Assembly: GCF_005844325.1 (NCBI RefSeq) | Contig: NZ_SPFY01000006.1 | Span: 1 to 64,000, forward strand | Direction: 5' to 3' | DNA: 64,000 bases | DNA from: Collinsella aerofaciens | Lineage (GTDB): Bacteria > Actinomycetota > Coriobacteriia > Coriobacteriales > Coriobacteriaceae | Shown: in pieces, positions 26,406-34,112 of the stretch | Layout: the number at the start of each line of letters is the position of its first letter | Numbering within the stretch: position 1 is the first letter of the stretch | The notes under the pieces: model-generated | Told to the model about the DNA's origin: nothing | The model's database searches: none | The model's input: only the letters and a program-made list of their open reading frames with translations | Program-made: the position numbers and the translations under genes

Positions 26406-27683
26406 TTGTTTGAATGTGAACTACCGTTTGACCACAAGACGTTGCATCTAGAGCTCGAGGATAAGAACTTCGTGGGTGTGATGGAAGGTCATCAAAACGA
26501 GTTTAAGACTACAAAATCGCAGGAAGAGCTGGTAGAAGAGTCGCTTGCCAACCCTTACGGCTCACCTTCGCTCGAGGAGCTTTGTGCTGGCAAGAAGGAT
26601 ATTGTCATTATTAGCTCCGATCATACGCGTCCCGTCCCCTCGCGTGTGACGATGCCTATTCTGCTGCATCACATCCATTCCGCTGCGCCCGAGGCTCGCG
26701 TGCGCATTCTGGTTGCTACGGGTATGCACCGTCCGTCGACGCACGAGGAGCTCGTCAACAAGTACGGCGAGGAGATCGTTGCCAACGAGGAAATCGTTAT
26801 GCACGTCGCGACTGACGACAGCATGATGAAAAAGATCGGCACCCTGCCTTCTGGCGGCGAGTGCATCATCAACAAGATTGCGGCCGATTGCGATCTGCTG
26901 CTTGCCGAGGGCTTTATTGAGCCGCACTTCTTTGCTGGCTTCTCTGGCAGCCGCAAGTCCGTGCTGCCCGGCATTGCCAGCTATAAGACCATCATGTACA
27001 ACCATAACGGTCAGTTTGTGAACGATTCCCATTCGCGTGCCGGCAACCTGTGCCACAACCACGTGAGCGAGGACATGTTTGCCGCTGCCGAGATGGCTCA
27101 CCTTGCCTTTGTGCTTAACGTGGTGCTCAACGGCAAGCACGAGGTCATCGGCTCCTTTGCCGGCGATATCCACAAGGCGCACGAGGCTGGCTGCGAGTTC
27201 GTGAAGAGCCTTGCCGGCGTTGAGCCCGTTGAGTGCGAGATTGCCATCACCACCAACGGCGGCTACCCGCTCGACCAGAACATCTACCAGGCCGTGAAGG
27301 GCATGTGCTCTGCCGAGGCCACGCTTCCCGAGGGCGGCGTGATTATTGATGTCGCCGGTTGCGCCGACGGTCACGGTGGCGAAGGCTTCTATCACAACAT
27401 CGCCGACAACGATCCGGCGGAGTTTGAGCGCGCCTGCATCGACCGTCCTAAGGACGAGACCCTGCCCGACCAGTGGACGAGCCAGATTTTCGCCCGCATC
27501 CTGGCGCATCACCCTGTGATTATGGTCACCGACCTGTGCGATCACCAGATGCTCAAGGATATGCACATGACGCCGGTCAACACTATCGAGGAGGCGCTCA
27601 AGCTCGCCTTTGAGATGAAGGGTGCCGATGCCAAGGTTGCCGTCATTCCCGATGGCCTGGGCGTTGTCGTCGCGCAGCACTAG
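26406..27683 (+). CDS. larA: Nickel-pincer lactate racemase LarA
   Basis: 425-residue enzyme interconverting D- and L-lactate (or a related 2-hydroxy acid) with a nickel-pincer nucleotide covalently bound to Lys. Starting at TTG 26406, the residues align exactly with Lactiplantibacillus plantarum LarA numbering: His108 in ATGMHR, His174 and Lys184 in EPHFFAGFSGSRKS, His200 in MYNH. That supports this start, which also has GGAAGAGGG 9 bases upstream; in-frame codons upstream to 26265 add unrelated residues. It is 49 bases ahead of the MIP-channel gene. Cofactor genes larB and larC lie on the opposite strand at 29.3-31.0 kb; larE is not in the window. Related DUF2088 racemases act on other substrates. 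Confidence 0.92.
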   Translation: MFECELPFDHKTLHLELEDKNFVGVMEGHQNEFKTTKSQEELVEESLANPYGSPSLEELCAGKKDIVIISSDHTRPVPSRVTMPILLHHIHSAAPEARVRILVATGMHRPSTHEELVNKYGEEIVANEEIVMHVATDDSMMKKIGTLPSGGECIINKIAADCDLLLAEGFIEPHFFAGFSGSRKSVLPGIASYKTIMYNHNGQFVNDSHSRAGNLCHNHVSEDMFAAAEMAHLAFVLNVVLNGKHEVIGSFAGDIHKAHEAGCEFVKSLAGVEPVECEIAITTNGGYPLDQNIYQAVKGMCSAEATLPEGGVIIDVAGCADGHGGEGFYHNIADNDPAEFERACIDRPKDETLPDQWTSQIFARILAHHPVIMVTDLCDHQMLKDMHMTPVNTIEEALKLAFEMKGADAKVAVIPDGLGVVVAQH

Positions 27684-27732
27684 TGCACGGCCCAAACGAA
27701 TCGTTTATAACCGACAAGAAAGATAAGGTTTT

Positions 27733-28464
27733 ATGCTTACCAAACTCCTCTGCGAATTCGGCGCAACGGCCCTCATGATCATCTTTGGCGTGGGCGTACA
27801 CTGCGATACCGTGCTTAAGGGCACCAAGTATCAGGGCTCCGGCCACATGTTTGCCATCACCACCTGGTCTTTTGGCATCTCGGTCGCTCTGTTTATCTTT
27901 GGCGGCGCCGTGTGCATGAACCCCGCCATGGTGCTTGCCCAGTGCATCGTAGGCCTGGTGCCGTGGAGCAGCTGCATTCCCTTCATGATTGCCGATATGC
28001 TCGGCGGCTTTGCGGGCGCCGTGATTGCGTGGTTGATGTATGCCGATGAGTTCAAGGCTTCCGATGGCGTCGTCGACCCCATTGCCCAGCGCAACATCTT
28101 CTCGACCAACCCCACCACCGAGGGTACGAACTACGCCCGTAACTTCTTCTGCGAGGCTATCTGCACCTTTGTGTTCATCAGCGCCATCCTCGCTGCCGCT
28201 AGCCGCGCCGGCGAGAACGTTCTGATGCTCGCCATCTGCGTCGGCCTGATCGTTTGGGCCGTTGGCATGGGCATGGGCGGCATCACCGGCTTCGCCATGA
28301 ACCAGGCTCGCGACCTTGGTCCTCGCATGGCCTATCAGGTGCTGCCGATCAAGAACAAGGCTGACAACAACTGGAAGTACGGCCTGCTCGTTCCTGGCAT
28401 CGCTCCGTTTGTCGGTGCCGCTCTGGCTGCACTGTTTGTGCACGGTTTCTTGGGCATGTTCTAG
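27733..28464 (+). CDS. MIP-family channel, LarD-like (aquaglyceroporin)
   Basis: 243-residue inner-membrane channel with six helices. The first pore half-helix has CMNPAMV (NPA motif); the second has FAMNQARDLGPR, where the usual NPA is NQA. The ARDLGPR context is that of glycerol facilitators. In lactobacilli a MIP protein (LarD) of the lar operon passes lactic acid, and the position directly after larA suggests the same job here. It ends 23 bases before a cruciform repeat. Confidence 0.85.
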   Translation: MLTKLLCEFGATALMIIFGVGVHCDTVLKGTKYQGSGHMFAITTWSFGISVALFIFGGAVCMNPAMVLAQCIVGLVPWSSCIPFMIADMLGGFAGAVIAWLMYADEFKASDGVVDPIAQRNIFSTNPTTEGTNYARNFFCEAICTFVFISAILAAASRAGENVLMLAICVGLIVWAVGMGMGGITGFAMNQARDLGPRMAYQVLPIKNKADNNWKYGLLVPGIAPFVGAALAALFVHGFLGMF

Positions 28465-28486
28465 TCCAAGGCTACATAGTTGTCCG

Positions 28487-28609
28487 CTGTCCGCATGGGG
28501 TAACTTCCCAGCGCGTCCTCGGACATGAAAGAACCCCCGCTGCGCACTTCGTGCGGCGGGGGTTCTTTCGTCCTGCGGAATGCGCTGGGAAGTTACCCCA
28601 TGCGGACAG
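28487..28609. repeat. Cruciform-type nested inverted repeat, copy 2
   Basis: Outer arms 28487-28514 and 28582-28609 are perfect 28-bp complements. The inner hairpin (28527-28569) has a 14-bp stem GAAAGAACCCCCGC with the apex CGCAC-TTC-GTGCG. Junction spacers GTCCTCGGACAT and GTCCTGCGGAAT are identical to copy 1; most of the outer arm is not similar. Between 28610 and the next gene (28767) the sequence is GT-rich and I see nothing in it. Confidence 0.9.
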
Positions 28610-28766
28610 CTGCGGGATCTTAGTCGCGTTGGAACAAGCAACCCGACATATATATCTGAATTTGGATGGGAGGGGCTTGTTGCTGGTAGGGGCGTTGAAG
28701 TGCGAGTGACGCTTTGGGATGCGTGGCGGCCTGGGTTGGGGCGATGCTTTGGGATGAGGTTCTTAC

Positions 28767-29306
28767 TTAGTTGAAGAGGGGTTTTATGGCTGAGAGGTAG
28801 TCTTTGGCTACGTCCTCTTTTGGGGCTTGGAAGTTGTGCCAGGCCCACCATTGGACCATTCCTACGAAGCTTGAGGCTATGTGGTGTAGTAGGAAGCTTC
28901 GGTCCATGGTGGCGGCGGGGCCGTTTGGGTCGGTAGGGACGGTTTCGGCTGCGCGCGACATGATGGTCTTGCGGAGGCAGTCGGCGAAGACGCGTGAGCC
29001 GGCGCCGGCTACGAGGGCTCGAACGCCCTGGCGGCGCTCCCAGAGGTTGTTGAGGATATGCTCGACCTGTACGAGCGGGTCATCGAGGGGCGTACCGTCA
29101 TCGTCGAGGGCATGGGTGCAGATGTCGCGCACGAGCTCAGCGAGCAGGTCATCTTTGCTCTTGAAGAGGCCGTAGAACGTGGCCCGACCCACATGGGCGC
29201 GAGCAATGATGTCGCCGACGGTGATCTTGCCGTAGTCCTCCTCGCGAAGGAGCTCGGAAAACGCCGCAACGATGGCGGCACGGCTTTTTGCCTTGCGGGC
29301 ATCCAT
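28767..29306 (-). CDS. TetR/AcrR-family regulator of the lar region
   Basis: 179-residue repressor-type protein. The N-terminal HTH is typical (KITVGDIIARAHVGRATFYGLFKSKDDLL, about residues 26-54), and the rest is a ligand-binding helical domain. Its ATG lies two bases after the larC stop, so it is co-translated as the last gene of larB-larC-tetR. A 32-bp inverted repeat at the larB promoter (31059-31090) is the likely operator (inference). The ligand may be lactate or nickel-related, but this is not visible. Confidence 0.88.
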   Translation of the reverse strand: MDARKAKSRAAIVAAFSELLREEDYGKITVGDIIARAHVGRATFYGLFKSKDDLLAELVRDICTHALDDDGTPLDDPLVQVEHILNNLWERRQGVRALVAGAGSRVFADCLRKTIMSRAAETVPTDPNGPAATMDRSFLLHHIASSFVGMVQWWAWHNFQAPKEDVAKDYLSAIKPLFN

Positions 29307-29308
29307 GG

Positions 29309-30220
29309 TTATGCGTCCGCGTCAACGAGCAGGCAGCGGAGCGTACCGGAGCAACCCTCGTAGGGGCGCTTACCGGCGCCGTAGCCGACGGCCTCGATGC
29401 GGTAGCGGGCCGGCAGGTGCTCGGACGTGCGCAGCGCGGCGACGATGGCGGCGCCCGTGGGCGTCACGAGCTCGCCGGCGACCGGTGCAGGCGTGAGGGC
29501 GATATTGCCCGCCTGACACAGGTTGACGACAGCGGGGACGGGAATGGGCATGAGGCCGTGGGCGCAGCGGATGGTGCCGTGGCCCTCGGAGAGCGACTCG
29601 ACTACGATGTCCTCAATACCCAGGTCGTCGAGGCAGATGGCGACAGAGCAGACGTCGACGATGGAGTCGACGGCGCCCACCTCGTGGAACATGACGGTGT
29701 CGGGCGTTTTGCCGTGAGCCTTTGCCTCGGCAGCGGCGAGTGCGGAAAAAATGGCGAGGGCGCGACGCTTGGCGCCATCGCTTAGCTGTGAACCGTCGAT
29801 GATGGCGGTGACGTCCGCCAAAGAGCGGTGGTGATGGTGGTGGGCGTGATGATGGCCCTCGTGGCCATGGCCGTGGGCCTCATGCTCATGCGTGTGCTCG
29901 TGTTCGTGCTCGTCATGGTCATGATGATGGTGTTCGTGCTCATGTGCGTGCTCGGCAGCTGCTTCGTTGCCGTAGAGCCAGGCCATGTCGTGGTCGTGGT
30001 TCTCGAGCCCCTCTGCCAACTGAACGTCAAAGTCGCAGGCGTCGATGCCATGCTTGTTTACGCGCGTTACAGCGATCGAAAAGCCGTCGACCGGCAGCGT
30101 GGCGAGCTGTTCGCGCAGGTGCTCCTCGCTGGCGCCCAGGTCGAGCAGGGCCGCGACGGTCATATCGCCGCTGATGCCCGAAGTGCCGTCGATGATAAGC
30201 GTGTGCTGATGGTTGGACAT
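29309..30220 (-). CDS. larC: Nickel insertion protein LarC, N-terminal (LarC1) form only
   Basis: 303-residue protein of the LarC family, the CTP-dependent nickel insertase that completes the LarA cofactor. The family start (IIDGTSGISGDMTVAALLDLGA) and core (FHEVGAVDSIVDVC, TPTGAAIVAAL, GYGAGKRPYEG) are clear. Residues 75-131 are a histidine-rich stretch with about 26 His, a likely nickel reservoir. The protein stops after the GYGAG region, where other LarC proteins continue with a C-terminal domain (LarC2, starting near a TNIDDM motif) that binds CTP. In L. plantarum LarC2 is joined by frameshifting; here the next bases encode the TetR gene. AAGGAG precedes the start. Confidence 0.9.
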   Translation of the reverse strand: MSNHQHTLIIDGTSGISGDMTVAALLDLGASEEHLREQLATLPVDGFSIAVTRVNKHGIDACDFDVQLAEGLENHDHDMAWLYGNEAAAEHAHEHEHHHHDHDEHEHEHTHEHEAHGHGHEGHHHAHHHHHRSLADVTAIIDGSQLSDGAKRRALAIFSALAAAEAKAHGKTPDTVMFHEVGAVDSIVDVCSVAICLDDLGIEDIVVESLSEGHGTIRCAHGLMPIPVPAVVNLCQAGNIALTPAPVAGELVTPTGAAIVAALRTSEHLPARYRIEAVGYGAGKRPYEGCSGTLRCLLVDADA

Positions 30221-30230
30221 GGAATGCTCC

Positions 30231-31013
30231 TTAACGGGCGCAGGATGTGCCGGCGCTCAGATGATTGATAAGACTTGCCTGGTAGGCGGCACCAAAGCCG
30301 TTATCGATATTGACGACCGATACGCCGCTGGCGCAGGAGTTGAGCATGGCGAGCAGCGCGGCTACGCCTCCAAAATTTGCGCCGTAGCCCACGCTGGTGG
30401 GAACGGCGATGACCGGACAGCTCACCAGACCGCCGATAACGCTCGCCAGGGCGCCCTCCATGCCGGCGATGGCGATGACCACCTGCGCCTGGGCAAGTTC
30501 CTCGGCATGCGCGAGCAGGCGGTGCAGGCCTGCGACACCTACGTCGTAGAGGCGGTCGACCTCGTTGCCATAGAATTCGGCCGTCAACGCGGCTTCCTCG
30601 GCGACGGGCAGGTCGCTCGTACCGGCGCAGGCGACAACGATGCGTCCGTTGCCGGTAGGGGAGGGCTTGCCGCCCACGAGGGCGAGCTGTGCGTCTGGGA
30701 CATATCCCAGGTCGATGCCGTTGCCGAGGAGCTTCGAGGCGCGGGCTGCCTTTTCGGCGTCCAGGCGCGTGACCAGGATGCGCACCTGGCCGGCATTGAG
30801 TAATGCTTTGATAATGGCGGCAATCTGCTCGGCGGTTTTACCGGCGCCGTAGACAACCTCGCCGGCTCCCTGGCGCACCCCGCGCGAAAGATCGAGCTGC
30901 GCAAAACCCAGATCGGCGGTTGGCGCCGTCTGGAGGCGCGTGAGGGCGACTGCCGGGGTGACTACTCCGTCGGCAACATCGCTCAGCAATTGCTCAAGAT
31001 CTCGCTTATCCAT
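30231..31013 (-). CDS. larB: LarB, pyridinium-3,5-biscarboxylate mononucleotide synthase
   Basis: 260-residue cytosolic enzyme that carboxylates and hydrolyses nicotinic acid adenine dinucleotide in the first step of the LarA cofactor pathway. It is related to PurE; the C-terminal half shows VVIAIAGMEGALASVIGGLVSCPVIAVPTSVGYG and the LLAMLNSCASGVSVVNIDNGFGAA ending. The ATG at 31013 has GAAGGGAA 6 bases upstream. It heads the operon larB-larC-tetR, with 10- and 2-base gaps. Confidence 0.93.
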   Translation of the reverse strand: MDKRDLEQLLSDVADGVVTPAVALTRLQTAPTADLGFAQLDLSRGVRQGAGEVVYGAGKTAEQIAAIIKALLNAGQVRILVTRLDAEKAARASKLLGNGIDLGYVPDAQLALVGGKPSPTGNGRIVVACAGTSDLPVAEEAALTAEFYGNEVDRLYDVGVAGLHRLLAHAEELAQAQVVIAIAGMEGALASVIGGLVSCPVIAVPTSVGYGANFGGVAALLAMLNSCASGVSVVNIDNGFGAAYQASLINHLSAGTSCAR

Positions 31014-31058
31014 ATATGTTCCCTTCGACGGCGCAAAGTCTAGCACTCAAAGGGTATG

Positions 31059-31090
31059 TTTCCGAACACTAAGACAAAATTGTTCGGAAA
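31059..31090. promoter_or_regulatory. Inverted repeat at the larB promoter, likely TetR operator
   Basis: TTTCCGAACA (31059-31068) and TGTTCGGAAA (31081-31090), perfect 10-base arms 12 bases apart, lie 46-77 bases upstream of the larB start. The spacing suits two turns of a TetR dimer pair or a wide operator. No copy is seen upstream of larA. Confidence 0.6.
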
Positions 31091-31127
31091 CTATAGGACA
31101 GACTGATTCTCTTGTTAGAAAGATCGA

Positions 31128-31763
31128 CTAGTCGCGCAGGATGATGTCCATGGCGAGCATCAGGTTGCGCTCATCGATGGCAAACGGGGCGGCTTCGCGC
31201 GTCTTGGGCTTGGCGCAAAACGCGATGCCCGTGCCCGCGGCCTGAATCATGGGGATGTCGTTGGCGCCGTCACCGATCGCGACGGTGTGGGCCATGTCGA
31301 CACCGCACTCAACCGCCCAATCCAGCAGCTGGATGAGCTTGGACTCCTTGGTCACAATGTCTGCCGCCAGCTTGCCGGTGAGCTTGCCGTCCACGACTTC
31401 CAGACGGTTGGCCAGGCAAAAATCGATGCCCGCGGCGGCCACGATCTTGTCAGCGACCTCGTGAAAGCCGCCGCTTACCACGCCGACCTTCCAGCCTTTG
31501 CTGTGCGCCGAGCGCACAAGCTCCAGCGCGCCGGGGGTAAACGTCACGCGCTCAAAGGTGCGCTCGAACACACTCTCGTCCAAGCCGGCAAGCAGCCCCA
31601 CGCGCTCCTCGAGCGCCTGCTTAAAGTCCAGCTCGCCGCGCATAGCGCGCTCGGTGATTTGCGCAACTTGCTCGCCCACGCCGGCCTCCTCGCCCAACAG
31701 GTCGATGACCTCCTGGTTGATGAGCGTGGAGTCGATATCCATAACAATGAGGCGTGCAGTCAT
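31128..31763 (-). CDS. serB: Phosphoserine phosphatase SerB
   Basis: 211-residue HAD-superfamily hydrolase, last step of serine synthesis. Nucleophile motif is VMDIDSTLINQE, motif II VVSGGF, motif III/IV VAIGDGANDIPMI. The protein lacks the N-terminal ACT domain of longer SerB forms, typical of the short type. The ATG at 31763 is chosen for the GGAAAGG site 7 bases upstream. Monocistronic on the minus strand, between larB and the divergent aspS. Confidence 0.92.
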   Translation of the reverse strand: MTARLIVMDIDSTLINQEVIDLLGEEAGVGEQVAQITERAMRGELDFKQALEERVGLLAGLDESVFERTFERVTFTPGALELVRSAHSKGWKVGVVSGGFHEVADKIVAAAGIDFCLANRLEVVDGKLTGKLAADIVTKESKLIQLLDWAVECGVDMAHTVAIGDGANDIPMIQAAGTGIAFCAKPKTREAAPFAIDERNLMLAMDIILRD

Positions 31764-32019
31764 GACGGGCCTTTCCAAGTGCTGTTTTATTGGGGCATAT
31801 TGTCGCACGTGAATAGCGCGGGCGGGTGCCGCGGTGCGTCAATTGTTTCGTCTCCGTCAAGTCTTTGGGCAAGAGCTACTTTTTCGTGGTACATCGACGC
31901 GGGTGCGATAAGATAGAACGCCATGTCCGGCTGCGCGGTTTACGCAGGCTGGGCAAATCTGTACGACGCCGCCCGGAACGACACGGGGCGGCACAGATCC
32001 ATAAAGGAGGATCACTGGT

Positions 32020-33807
32020 ATGAGCCAGACCCGTCCCATCGATGAGCATTCCATGCACACCCGTACCTGCGGCGAGCTTCGCTTCGAGAACGTGGGCGAA
32101 GAGGTCACCCTCACCGGTTGGGTGAGCCGTCGCCGCGACCACGGCGGCCTTATCTTCTGCGACCTTCGCGACCGCGAGGGCATCACGCAGCTCACCTTCG
32201 ACCCCGAGCACTCCGATGGCGATGCCTTTAAGATCGCCGAGACCATGCGTCCCGAGTGGCCCATCAAGATCCACGGCGTCGTGCGCGCCCGTGGCGAGGA
32301 GACCACCAACACCAAGCTCGCGACCGGCGAGATCGAGGTCCTGACCGACCACGCCGAGGTGCTCAACACGTCCGTCACCCCGCCGTTCCAGATCGAGGAC
32401 GGCATCGAGACGAGCGAGGACACCCGCCTGCGCTATCGCTATCTGGACCTCCGTCGTCCCGAGATGATGGCCAACCTCAAGCTGCGCTCCGACTTTACCT
32501 TTGCCATTCGCGAGGCGCTGCACAACCGTGAGTTCATGGAGGTCGAGACGCCCTCCCTGTTCAAGTCCACGCCCGAGGGCGCTCGCGACTTCATCGTTCC
32601 CAGCCGTATTCAGCCGGGTAACTTCTACGCCCTGCCGCAGTCCCCGCAGCTCCTGAAGCAGCTGCTCATGGTCGGTGGCGTCGAGCGCTACTACCAGGTT
32701 GCCAAGTGCTTCCGCGACGAGGACCTGCGCGCCGACCGTCAGCCCGAGTTCACCCAGGTCGATATCGAGATGTCCTTCGTGGACCAGAACGATGTCATGA
32801 GCGCGCTCGAGGAGGTTCTTGCCGATGCCTTCGGTCGCATGGGTGTCGAGATGCCCACGCCGCTGCGTCGCATGAACTACTGGGAGGCCATGGACACCTA
32901 TGGCTCCGACAAGCCCGATACCCGCTACGGCATGCACCTGGTCGACCTGACCGACATCTTTGCCAACTCCAAGTTCAAGGTCTTCGCGACCGCTGCGAAC
33001 GAGGAGGGCTCTGTCGTCAAGGCCATCAACGCCAAGGGCGCCGGTGCCTGGGCGCGTGCCAAGATCGATAAGCTCGCCGGCGTGGCCTCCACGTTTGGCG
33101 CCAAGGGCCTGGCCTGGATCGCCTTCCGCGAGGACGGTTCCATCAACAGCCCCATCGTCAAGTTCTTCTCGGACGAGGAGATGGCGGCTCTGCGCGAGCG
33201 CATGGACGTCGAGCCCGGCGACCTTGTGATGTTCGCCGCCGGCCCGCGCCTGCTTTCTGATGAGATCCTGGGCGGTATGCGTTCGCACATGGCCAATGCG
33301 CTCGAGATCAAGCGCGAGGGTCACGACTTCCTGTGGGTCGTCAACTTCCCGCTGTTCCATTGGGACGAGGATCGCAAGGCCTATGCTGCCGAGCATCAGC
33401 CCTTTACCCTGCCGACCGAGACCGACATCGCCAAGATCGAGGCCGATCCGCTGGCAGCCGGTTCGTGCACCTACGACTTTGTCATGGACGGCTTTGAGGC
33501 CGGCGGCGGCGGTATGCGTATCCACAACGCCGAGATGCAGATGTCCATGCTCAAGCTCCTGGGCTTTACCGAGGAGCGCGCCGAGTCTCAGTTTGGCTTC
33601 CTCATGGAGGCCCTCAAGTTTGGTGCGCCCCCGATGGGCGGTTTCGCTCTGGGTCTGGACCGCGCGTGCATGCTGCTCACCGGTTCCGACTCCATCCGCG
33701 ATGTCATGGCGTTCCCCAAGACGGCCAGTGGCTCCGACCTTATGTCGGGTGCTCCGAGTGCCGTTTCCGGCGCCCAGCTCAAGGACGTCAGCCTGCGCTT
33801 GATGTAG
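32020..33807 (+). CDS. aspS: Aspartyl-tRNA synthetase, bacterial type
   Basis: 595-residue class IIb synthetase. N-terminal OB-fold anticodon domain with GWVSRRRDHGGLIFCDLRDREG, catalytic domain with PQSPQLLKQLLMVGG and CFRDEDLRADRQPEFTQVD, and motif 3 GLDRACMLLTGSDSIRDV. The GAD insertion domain (about residues 295-420) marks the bacterial type. No GatCAB genes are nearby, so whether it also mischarges tRNA-Asn is open. AAAGGAGG lies 9 bases before the start. No T-box is visible in the leader. Confidence 0.96.
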   Translation: MSQTRPIDEHSMHTRTCGELRFENVGEEVTLTGWVSRRRDHGGLIFCDLRDREGITQLTFDPEHSDGDAFKIAETMRPEWPIKIHGVVRARGEETTNTKLATGEIEVLTDHAEVLNTSVTPPFQIEDGIETSEDTRLRYRYLDLRRPEMMANLKLRSDFTFAIREALHNREFMEVETPSLFKSTPEGARDFIVPSRIQPGNFYALPQSPQLLKQLLMVGGVERYYQVAKCFRDEDLRADRQPEFTQVDIEMSFVDQNDVMSALEEVLADAFGRMGVEMPTPLRRMNYWEAMDTYGSDKPDTRYGMHLVDLTDIFANSKFKVFATAANEEGSVVKAINAKGAGAWARAKIDKLAGVASTFGAKGLAWIAFREDGSINSPIVKFFSDEEMAALRERMDVEPGDLVMFAAGPRLLSDEILGGMRSHMANALEIKREGHDFLWVVNFPLFHWDEDRKAYAAEHQPFTLPTETDIAKIEADPLAAGSCTYDFVMDGFEAGGGGMRIHNAEMQMSMLKLLGFTEERAESQFGFLMEALKFGAPPMGGFALGLDRACMLLTGSDSIRDVMAFPKTASGSDLMSGAPSAVSGAQLKDVSLRLM

Positions 33808-33830
33808 GCGAGCGGCTACATATTGCCCGC

Positions 33831-33865
33831 AACGAGGGAAGGACGCGTGCCTTCCCTCGTTTTTT
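33831..33865 (+). terminator. Terminator of aspS
   Basis: Perfect 12-bp stem AACGAGGGAAGG / CCTTCCCTCGTT with a 7-base loop, followed by TTTT. Confidence 0.9.
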
Positions 33866-33938
33866 ATACGCCGAGATTGTGAGGGCATGGGGTGACCGGG
33901 CGTCGCGGAAAGTGCGTCCCGGAATCTGGGTCCAGAAC

Positions 33939-33982
33939 GGGTCGCGCTTTCCCAAAGGGGGTCCTCTGGGAAAGCGCGACCC
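33939..33982. repeat. Hairpin A of a three-member array
   Basis: Perfect 16-bp arms GGGTCGCGCTTTCCCA / TGGGAAAGCGCGACCC with a 12-base loop. CCAGAA motifs flank the stem. It belongs with the next two hairpins by layout. Confidence 0.75.
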
Positions 33983-34000
33983 AGAATTTGGCAAAATAAT

Positions 34001-34044
34001 GGGGCACAGTTTCCGGTTGAGCTGTCTAACGGAAACTGTGCCCC
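34001..34044. repeat. Hairpin B of a three-member array
   Basis: Perfect 15-bp arms GGGGCACAGTTTCCG / CGGAAACTGTGCCCC with a 14-base loop containing CTGTCT. CAGAAT follows. Confidence 0.8.
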
Positions 34045-34062
34045 AGAATGAGCGCTCAAAAC

Positions 34063-34106
34063 GGGGCAGGCTTTCCGCAACAACTGTCTGGCGGAAAGCC
34101 TGCCCC
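34063..34106. repeat. Hairpin C of a three-member array
   Basis: Perfect 16-bp arms GGGGCAGGCTTTCCGC / GCGGAAAGCCTGCCCC with a 12-base loop also containing CTGTCT. It ends 7 bases before the LacI stop codon and could also terminate that minus-strand gene. Confidence 0.8.
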
Positions 34107-34112
34107 AATATC

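Noticed and set aside
25436-34106. CRISPR array in the repeat-rich gaps
   Set aside because: The repeats are inverted pairs and dispersed copies, not regularly spaced direct repeats with unique spacers, and there is no cas gene in the window.
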